Of a DNA stretch of 64,000 bases, positions 55,635 to 64,000 are shown piece after piece. The position numbers and the translations under genes are program-made. The stretch lies in assembly GCA_009192285.1 (NCBI GenBank), contig WBVU01000005.1, positions 3,056,731-3,120,730 on the forward strand, given 5' to 3'. How positions within the stretch are numbered: the first letter of the stretch is position 1; each line of letters starts with the position of its first letter. The stretch is from Morchella semilibera. Taxonomy: Eukaryota; Ascomycota; Pezizomycetes; Pezizales; Morchellaceae. Under the pieces are notes generated by a model. That model was not told the DNA's origin, did not search any database, and saw nothing but the letters and a program-made list of their open reading frames with translations.

Positions 55635-58600
55635 CTAGTTAGCTAGCTAGCTGAGTGGAGGGTAATGTTTAATTTTATGAATAGACGGATTGGACGGTGT
55701 TTTGTTTTTGTTTTTGTTTTTGCCCTGCTTTGCTTAATTTGTCGACGTGAGGTTCGGGAGGAGAATGTGGTATAAGTATCATTGGCTTTTTGTTCGGCAC
55801 GGCCCGGTATACGCTAGCACGGGGTTTGGGTCTGAGGTTTACCCCGGCGCGGGTTTAAAACTTTTTACAATACGGGAGGGCTCTACTCTACGGCCATTGG
55901 GCCGCCAATTTCTTATATTACCTATAAGGCATATATACTCCATCCATACATGATACATGTACTCTACGCATAGGTCCCGCGGAACCACAAAATATCGATT
56001 GATCAGGTTGCTCTATAATACTCTATACCCGATTTACAAAACAATAGTAGTGGATAACACCAACGAATCGAGCCGGAGCACCCGACTTTGATTGTAATAT
56101 TGTATGTGCTGTCCTCAGCGAGACCCAATCGCTGCACACACACACCCGGTAAGCGTAAAAGAAGGATCAGGGAAACTAGTAATCGGCTTCATCACTATAA
56201 ACCGGGTTCTAAGCATCACCACTAATCCAATCGTTCAAACACCTTTAATTTGTGAAGGATGGGGCTAGTCAATGTCACCCGGTATCTGCAGGCCCGACCT
56301 CCCACTGGGGCTGCCCAAACACAAACGCTATCGCCTAACAAAGAGAAGGGTGCGAGTGTTAATATCTCCGAGGGCAACCGGGTCATCAATTCTTGACTCG
56401 ACGCCGTGGTAGAGACCCGCAGCTTCCAGTGACCTGAGACTACGGGACTGGGTTTGTTGTTGGTGCTATTAATTCATTACTCGCATGCAGCTATAGGATT
56501 GGGGTAAGAGGACTAACGGATAGGGTTGTGGATATGTGCTCATCTTGGGGGTACTGGGTATCTGTAGCTCTGATTATGCAAGCCGTAAACCTAAGCCGTG
56601 TATCTGAGTTAGTCAACTAAGAGTCAAATCCGGGCGTGAAATAGTTAGTATATATTTATCTTTTATGACGAGTGCCAATACTGATATGAGGTAAGGTCCA
56701 TAAGTAGGCCAGCCCGCTGGTCAAACTTACTGCCTCATGTCAGTGTGCTAAAAGATTCCCGACGGGGTAGGACATAGGTACGGGACGTTCACCCGGGGTT
56801 TGGTGTGATAGTTCTAGATCTAGGGGCAATTGCAATTAGTTTTATCAAAGCGTGTAGCCTAGGCTAGAGTTAACTGATTATCGAAACTCTGAATTATTTG
56901 GGAATTTGAAGTTCTTACTGCAATATTCCCTTTATGCCAATGAACCCCTCGACCCCATCTCTCTTCATCGCTGGAGGGTTCTGTGGTATCCAGAAAGCAA
57001 AAATATAGCCCCGTTCCCGAGAGAGCTTAGATATGACAACCCCCATTACCACCGCCACAAGAGAAGGATCAGACCCCGGCTGAAGTTGGAGGATGTATGT
57101 TAATTGCAATAATTTTGTAGATCCCCTTACAACTACCTCAGGGCCGTTGGGCGTGAAATGGAGTAGGGGAGGTACGTCTGGGGGTTTCCCGGTTTGAAAC
57201 TATCGATTAGCTCTGAGTGCCTTGAGCGAGGACCGGGGCGGAAAGTGGGACGGGATGGGATTCGGGTTTTAAAGGGTGGCGAGTCAGCCAATGCAAGATT
57301 AAGAGTACATCGTATATACGCATAAACCTTAAATCTCCCCCCCCACCCACGCCTGCCAGTACTGCCCCTCGTTACTCTTCCAGGTAGTGCGTACCAAAGC
57401 TCTTAAGATCCCCCACATATAGATTGCGCCATAAAAAACGTTATTCGATAGACCCAATGGCGGTTCTACATTTGTGCGATGCTGAGCTACATATACAAGC
57501 TAGACATACATACAGGTACGTACATATTTAGCTACTAATCCCGAATGAGTCGGGGCATAATGCGAAGACCTGACCCTCCGCCACCATGCATAGAAAGGCG
57601 GCACCACTTCTAACCCAAACACTTGCGGCCTAGGAACAACTGAGTGCTGATGGACGTTTGTTAAAACCATCTCACAATGTACGTCCCATAGGCTTGAGGC
57701 AAATGGGCAGATTATACGCAGTGGAAAGCTGATCTGGGGCCCTTGAACAGCCACCAGACTCTCTCTGTAGTTCATATGGTGCACTTACATTCCGGGCCGA
57801 CGCAAAACCGTGGATACACTGGAGCCCGGTATAAAGCAATGTTACCTGCAGCTGGACAAGTGTCCGTGGCTGGACTATAGCTAGAATACAATCACCATAC
57901 GGCATAAACTAGCACGGCCTCTGCCACGCCCGAAACACATGGTCAGCCCCGTCGCAGAGAAACCCACTATATATATATCATTGTATGACCCGGCTGGAAG
58001 GTCAGTTTGTCTCTCTACATGTATCTCTTGTGAGATCTGCGCAGCGGGATACCGTGTAGGTGCGTGTAATCTTTTAAGATTTACACTGCTCAAGCCTGTG
58101 CGGTTTGGTGAGTTTTAAAATACGTGTATCTACAGAGTAGCCAGTTGGCTGTGGGGCGGCGGTAACTTCCCGGAAGTGTAGGTATGTGTTCTTTGACGGG
58201 CGTTGAAAGCAAACTCTGTACCCCATGACTAGGGAAGTATCCAGCTACGATGGCTGGGAATGAAGATGAGAGCGGAGATTCTTGATATCAGTTTGGTGAA
58301 TTCGGGAAGGAAAATTCTAATTGGGCTATTCCGCGAGTACAGATATTCATTTCACTACATGGATTCAACGGTTTCTCTAAGTCTATAGAGCCGTTACATC
58401 TAGGGGCTACCTAGTACCTCGGAAAGAGTTCAAGTCAAGCCTGTGGTTCTTGATAATTCAAGCAAGTAGCACATCAGTATCCCCGCAGCAATATCTCGAA
58501 CTCTATGTATTCGCGCATGCGCACATCGGAGTTCGCCGCCAGTATATTTCGATGCTGTATAAAGTACCTCGTCCGGAGACTTTGGGGAGGGAATCAACCT

Positions 58601-59967
58601 AGCTAGCACTTCACACTTTGTATGTTTTTACAGGCGAGATGCGGTTCCCTCGGTAGCTTCCTTATTGAAGATCTACCTTCCGTCTACTGATCCAAGAAGG
58701 CTAGTAAATCAAGAAGGAGACAAAACAAAGATTAGTTGATCTTCCGTAATAGGATAGACTGTGGCGGCGCCGTAACCAGGAATGATTGGTAGCAGTTTAT
58801 TTGAACCTCAGTCGTCGTTCTCATGAATGTGGCCGCCGATTGGTTATTGGTCAAGAGCAGCTAAAATAAGTACAGCCACTTTAATACTAGCAATCACGGA
58901 TAGAAAGCAGGTACCGTCAACGCCATTCTGCAATCCGCTGCACCCCCTAAAACAAGGTTAGGTCAAAAATGCTTCATGCCCAATTTTGCATTCTTCTTCC
59001 TTGGAATGGAAAGGGCTGGTGGTTAGGGATCGACGCTGCCAAGAAACTCAAATCCTAACAAGGAAGTTCACAACATCGCAGAAACACAATTTAGGGTATC
59101 AAGACCGTGGGTATCGAATCTTTCGGCGGGGTGCTATCTCAAGCGTCATCTTCAAGCCTGCAGCAGTCCGATCTTATTATGTAGGTACAGCTTCTGCTTC
59201 GAGATGATCAGGTGGGTGCACATTTATAGTACGTACGCATTAATCATTAATAGCATATATATGTGCGGAATTAATTATTCGTTAGGGGAAGTACAGTTAT
59301 GAAATACCCGCGTGCGTACTCTAGCTCAGGTACATACCTGTGCGTATATACATTGTAGAACACAGCAAAGTTTTGTAAAACAAAACACTCAAGGGGATGA
59401 ACTTCTGACTATCAAAAGCACTTGCTTTATAAACGGTCGTTTATTGGGAACTAGATACTTAGATAGATATAATTTAGTTTAAGGCATATTTAGTGTTTTC
59501 AATACTGAATAGGTTGAGTTAAGACTAAGCCCGAACGGACCGCCCCGCGATAATCTTCTAACTAGCTAGGATGATGAGCAAAGTGTTAGATTTCGTACCT
59601 GAAAGAGCCAGCCAGGGTAGGGTAGAGAATGGGGGCTGGTAATTAATAGCCAGGGAATATTTTACCCCGCCACTTAATTCTCGAGGCCATGGATAGCTAT
59701 GTAGCTATTTCTACCTGGTGCGGCACTTCAACCGCCCATATGCGGAGCTTATCTCAAATATATCTTACATGCGGGTACAATTTGTGAATAGAGATGGCTT
59801 TTCAAATTACAAAATTTAGCACCTTCCGGAAAATCATGGGAGTTATGAGGATACCGTTAAAGATGGAGGGGTTGGAGCGAAGGGGTTACATTCACACGAA
59901 GGTGGGGGGGTCGGGATTCACATTTTTAACGCAAAGTACGAGCTCAGTCTGCAGTAGTAGAGAAGCA
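55635..59967. other. 4.3-kb gene-free stretch
   Basis: AT-leaning DNA with TACATGTA at 55954 and 58016 and scattered small palindromes. No frame exceeds about 95 codons and none shows a domain. I see no RNA gene. Confidence 0.5.
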
Positions 59968-59976
59968 TATATAAAA
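59968..59976 (+). promoter_or_regulatory. TATA box of the subtilase gene
   Basis: TATATAAAA lies 85 bases upstream of the start codon at 60053, with a short leader. This is a strong, simple promoter layout typical of secreted-enzyme genes. Confidence 0.55.
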
Positions 59977-60052
59977 CCCATTACACCCGCATAATAATAA
60001 CGCACTCCTTATCCCTTGCAGTAGAAACCACACACAGGCGCCAATATTCACA

Positions 60053-62921
60053 ATGAGGTCTACTCGATTATCGACATCTATTTTTCTTCTTTCTGCTGCT
60101 GCAGTCTTTGTCTCTGCCCAGACACGCACTAATAACATTATTGGAATTCCTAGAGAGGAATCGGGCCAGTTTATCAAGGGGCGGTATATTGTCGAATTCA
60201 CCAAGCAGAATGGATTTTTGATGGCTGCAGAAGATGTGCGTTTTGACCCTTGCATCAAGCTTAGATATTTGAGTATCGTATAGCTGATTATTCCCCGCAG
60301 CCCCAAGAAGAGTTTTATAGGACTCTTTCCGATAACGAGATTGAGGCAAAACCTGTCATAAATATCACTTCCTCGGTCTTCACCGGGACATCCTTCGATA
60401 TAACTAATTCGACAAAACCAGAAGATATTCTAGCATTGTCTCAAGTAGCAAACATCTGGCGTGTAAGAAAAGTGCTAAAGCCCTCCCCCAAAATTCATAA
60501 CGTCGGCGCTGGAGCTAGCGAAGCGGCCGAGAAGTGGACTAGCCATGGTAATTTCCGAAATCATTCTTTTTATGGACATAGCTCTAACTATATCAGCAAA
60601 CACCGGTGTTTTAAAACTTCATGAGCAGGGATTTTTGGGCAAAGGTGCTATTGTAGCAGTCGTAAGTGGTCCAATAGTTTTGTTTTTTGTTATATTGATG
60701 ACTGATAATTTAGTAGGTCGATACTGGTATTGACTATCACCACCCTTCGCTTGGTGGTGGGATCGGCCGTGGGTATAAGGTTGAAGGAGGCACCGATATC
60801 GTTGGTGATAAGTACGAGGGCGTGACTTTCCTCCCCGACTCGGATCCATATGATTGCGTCGGACATGGGACTCATGTTGCCGGTATCATTGCTGGAGATG
60901 ACAAGGACTTCATTGGTGTTGCACCCGGGGCTACACTTAGAGCATATAAGGTCTTTGGATGCGATTATCCATCAACTGGGGACGATGCCTTAATCTTGGC
61001 TTTCGTCACTGCCTATGAGGACGGTGCGGATGTTATCAATGCATCGATCGGCGGACCTGGTGGATGGCCAGAAGATGCATGGGCAGCAGCTGCTTCTAGA
61101 ATTGCAGATCAAGGTGTCTTCATTGCTATCTCAGCTGGAAACAGTGGCGAGGAAGGTATCTGGTATCCATCATCTGGAGATGTTGGAAACTCAGTGACTG
61201 CAGTTGCCTCTATAAATAATGAGCAATACCTCACATTCCTCACCATCGTTCAAGGCGCCGGTAACAACACAAGAAACATTGGTTACTTGGATAAATCAGC
61301 CGAAGGATTCCCCCTGAAAGGAAGGGTCCCAATCTATATCCTTTCACAAGATAAGAATATTGCCAATGATGGATGCCGCCCTCTTCCAGAAAGCACCCCA
61401 GATCTCTCAGGGTATTTGGTTCTGATCCGCCGTGGAGGTTGCACATTTTCGACCAAGGAGAACAATGCTGCTATATACGGTGCCCGATATGTCTGGTTCT
61501 ATAATACCCGCACTACTCCGGTAGTCTACCCCGATATTGTGTCCTCTGTCACCCAGGGCTATGCCATGATAACCGCCGAAGACGGAGAGTGGATCGTTGA
61601 CCAGTTTGTTTCTGGGACAAACGCCACGGCCATATTCCCTGAGAACCCAGAGAAGAGCGGTGTAGATAACGCAGCAACAGGAGGAAAGATCTCTGCTTTC
61701 AGTTCGTGGGGACCCTCTTTTGAAGCTCAAATTAAACCTGAGATCGCTGCCCCAGGTGGATATATCTATTCTACATACCCTCTTAACCAGGGAGGATACG
61801 CAATTCTCTCAGGAACTTCCATGGCCTCTCCCTACATTGCAGGCGTTGCAGCACTCTATATGGCTGCCCATGGCGGCCGCGCTAAGATGGGCGGACAGGG
61901 CGTTGCAGAGCTCAAGAGGAGGATCATTACCAGCGGAACACTGATAAACTGGAACGACGGTGCTACAACAGACTGGTCCAATCTCGCTCCTGTTGCCCAG
62001 CAAGGTGCCGGATATGTGAATGCCGAAAAGGTGCTTACATATGCCACCAGTGTTTATCCTGGAAAGCTCGAACTCAACGATACTGCGTACTTCAGGCCTG
62101 GACACTATATTGACATCAAGAACTCTGGCACTGAAGAAGTCGAATACTTCATTACCCACGAGGCCGCAGCAACCATCAACTCCTTTGAGCCTGGCGGAAT
62201 TGATCCCCAATCCTTCCCGGGCACTTTCATAAACGAAACTGCAACTGTCACCTTCACTCGCACAATTATCAGCGTCCGCCCCAAGACCACAAACTCCTTT
62301 AAAGTAGCATTCACACCTCCCAATGTCCCCACGGCACTCTTCCCCGTTTATTCAGGCAAGATTGTCATTACCGGTTCCAATGGCGAGGTACTAAGCATTC
62401 CCTACATGGGTATAGCGGGAAAACTTTATGACGTCAAATCGTGGGATCTTAAAAAAGGATGGCCCCTCATATTCGACAATGCCGCCGGTGTTGATATATC
62501 TGGTCCTGCAAACTTCACCCTCAATGGTACCGATGTTCCTGGTGTGGCGTTTCAGAACCACTTTGGCTCCGCAGAGATTCGATGGGATGTTGTCGAGACA
62601 GACTGGGCTCCACACGAATGGCGTTATCCCCCTGTTCCTGGAAGCAACAAGTTTGTTGGCTCGATCATTACTCGCGCTGAAGGGGAAGAATTCCCACTGT
62701 ATTATCAGCCTCGCCATGGACCCTATGAGCAGAACTATTACAGTTACTACACCTGGGGTGGTAATCTCACCGATGGGACAACAATCGAGCCTGGGAAGTA
62801 CAGGTTCTTATTCCAAACACTTAAGGTGACTGGTGCGAGGGCGAGGAGTTCGGATTGGCAGAGGAAGTTGTCGGATGTGATCACTATTCGTCCAATTTCG
62901 AACTCGACAGAGCTGGCCTGA
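60053..62921 (+). CDS. Secreted subtilisin-like serine protease (S8) with PA insert, 4 exons
   Basis: Exons 60053-60235, 60301-60547, 60597-60661 and 60717-62921 give 899 aa. Introns are 65, 49 and 55 nt. Residues 1-22 (MRSTRLSTSIFLLSAAAVFV plus SA) form a signal peptide; a propeptide follows (GRYIVEFTKQNGFL). The S8 catalytic residues are in place: Asp167 (VDTGIDYHHPSLGG), His215 (GHGTHVAGIIAG) and Ser533 (SGTSMASPYIAGVAAL), with the oxyanion Asn in SAGNSG. Between His and Ser lies a PA-domain insert (GYLVLIRRGGCTFSTKENNA). After Ser comes a Fn3-like C-terminal region (RPGHYIDIKNSGTEEVEYFI, FPVYSGKIVITGSNGEVLSI). This is the minor extracellular protease / Vpr-type architecture common in fungi. 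Expected role: extracellular protein degradation. Many N-glycosylation sites are visible. No gene neighbour is functionally linked. Confidence 0.94.
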
Positions 62922-63416
62922 TCGTGTTTATTGTTTTTCGTGTCCCTGTAAATTACCGAGTGGAGCTGTACCTACAAATAGAGTCACATAATAAGAGGGG
63001 TCTACCCAAATTTGGCCGGCGGTGCCTTTGTTTAATAAAGCGTCTCGCCCTTCTTGATCTTGTCCATGAAATTTTCAGCTAAACGCAGTTCGATTACGAA
63101 GGCTGGTTACTGATGGCAAGGGACCACATGCCGGTTGTTTAAGTATACAAGAGTAATTAGAAAACCTCACATACAAAAAAAAGAGGTCGTTGTCGTTTAA
63201 ATAAATGAGGTCAAACCCGTTGTAAGAATCTAGATTTATTGAGCTTGATTAAATCACGTGGAAATATAGGAATTGAATAGCTATTAGTTACGAGGTCATT
63301 CACTGGCTTGGTATTGAATCAGGGTATCTCGTTAAGTTAACAGAACTATTAGAAAATGCCTTTCACTTTTTTGTTGCATATCTAGACTTCCCAAGGTAGA
63401 TGGCTTAGTTGCCTCC
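62922..63416. other. Convergent 3' region of subtilase and RRM gene
   Basis: About 500 bases between convergent genes with short A runs and AATAAA-like strings (for example TTTAATAAAG near 63030). It probably contains both 3' UTRs; no further gene. Confidence 0.5.
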
Positions 63417-64000
63417 TTAGTAACCGTATCCACCACCACCACCACCCTGGTTTCCATAGCCTAGGAGAGTTGTTAGTAGATGAAAGAGTATTAACATGCT
63501 AGAATAAATTCTTACCTCCATTACCGCCATAGCCACCGCCGCCGCCGTAGCCGCCGCCGCCGCCACGGTTGTATCCTCCTCCTCCTCCTCCTCCACCACC
63601 TCCACGGCGGTCTTCGGCGACGACAACGCTAATTCTACGGCCATCGAACCTACATCCATAGTTAGCACTGACAGCACTGACGCCTAGAGAAAAATTTGAG
63701 TTAAAGCTTACTCGGTATCGTTCATGGCTTCGATGGCTGCATTGGCATCAGACTCCTTGGTGTACTTGACGAAGCCAAATCCACGGGACCTGCCAGTCTC
63801 ACGGTCCTTTACGACAACCTAGGGGGGTGGAAACGCAAAAGTCAGACATATTTTTCTCATTTTTTCCCCCTCATTTTTTTTTTTTCATTATTTCTCCCCC
63901 CAATCTTGATTCCTGTTTAGTACCAGGAAGGGAGAGACAAACGGCTTCTTCAACCTCACCGAACTCCTCGAATCTGGCTCTGAGGCTGTGGTCGTCGGTG
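63417..64000 (-). CDS. Glycine-rich RNA-binding protein (RRM), 5' part beyond window
   Basis: Exons on the minus strand: 63943-64000 (continues off the window), 63712-63818, 63516-63649 and 63417-63460. The junctions agree in phase (donors GTTTGT, GTAAGC, GTAAGA). The visible protein runs [38 protein letters not shown] (RNP1 motif RGFGFVKY), [20 protein letters not shown] and then a Gly/Tyr-rich tail ending in GGGGYGY. This is the small RRM-plus-glycine-tail class of fungal and plant RNA-binding proteins, associated with mRNA handling under cold or stress. The N-terminal RNP2 half lies to the right of the window. Confidence 0.88.

Noticed and set aside
1-64000. CRISPR arrays, rRNA genes, telomeric repeats
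   Set aside because: No regularly spaced repeats, no 5S or rDNA-like sequence and no TTAGGG arrays were seen; the host is a eukaryote.

Overview
This window looks like nuclear DNA of a filamentous ascomycete (Pezizomycotina). The genes carry short introns, mostly 49-98 nt, with GTRNGT donors, CTAAC/CTGAC-type branch points and YAG acceptors. Their products are fungal families: ADA3/Ngg1, RMI1, Npr2, a Dur3-type urea permease, a UPF0658 Golgi protein, a fungal xylose-reductase-type aldo-keto reductase and a secreted subtilase. There are only about 13 supportable genes in 64 kb, separated by deserts of 2-9 kb full of small inverted-repeat elements, homopolymer G runs and microsatellites. This suggests an expanded, repeat-rich genome such as those of truffle- or morel-like Pezizomycetes. 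That placement is inference; the sequence alone does not fix the genus.

Layout. 0-3 kb: desert with one mini inverted-repeat element. 3.17-4.46 kb (+): four-exon aldo-keto reductase with a possible mitochondrial presequence. 4.98-5.24 kb (+): TATA box and a 41-codon small ORF. 6.0-6.55 kb: a 71-bp hairpin element with 8-bp direct repeats and a 332-bp MITE. 6.8-9.06 kb (-): five-exon urea/Na+ symporter with GATA motifs upstream. 11.79-12.38 kb (-): five-micro-exon zinc-ribbon protein. 14.37-16.34 kb (-): ADA3. 16.3-20.4 kb: desert with a G4-like repeat. 20.43-21.24 kb (+): RMI1. 22.13-about 23.8 kb (-): PA-TM-RING ubiquitin ligase. 24-33.7 kb: desert containing a decayed alginate-lyase-like gene (29.2-30.4 kb). 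33.73-35.06 kb (-): HMG-box protein. 35-43.7 kb: desert with a cluster of TACATGTA palindromes. 43.69-45.15 kb (+): UPF0658 Golgi membrane protein. 45-53.6 kb: desert with a GC-rich tandem-repeat island at about 52.05-52.72 kb. 53.59-54.87 kb (-): Npr2, with a one-base frame break in a C run. 55.12-55.63 kb (+): SNAPIN-like protein, divergent from Npr2. 60.05-62.92 kb (+): secreted subtilase. 63.42-64.0 kb (-): glycine-rich RRM protein running off the window.

Functional threads. The genes are mostly independent housekeeping loci. Two links stand out. Npr2 (GATOR1, nitrogen signalling to TORC1 at the vacuole) and a SNAPIN-like BORC/BLOC-1 subunit share a 247-bp divergent promoter. The urea permease has GATA motifs consistent with nitrogen control. 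The most unusual non-coding signal is the palindrome TACATGTA: I counted 24 copies, none in a coding exon, where about one is expected by chance. A set of very small TA-flanked or 8-bp-flanked inverted-repeat elements is the second.
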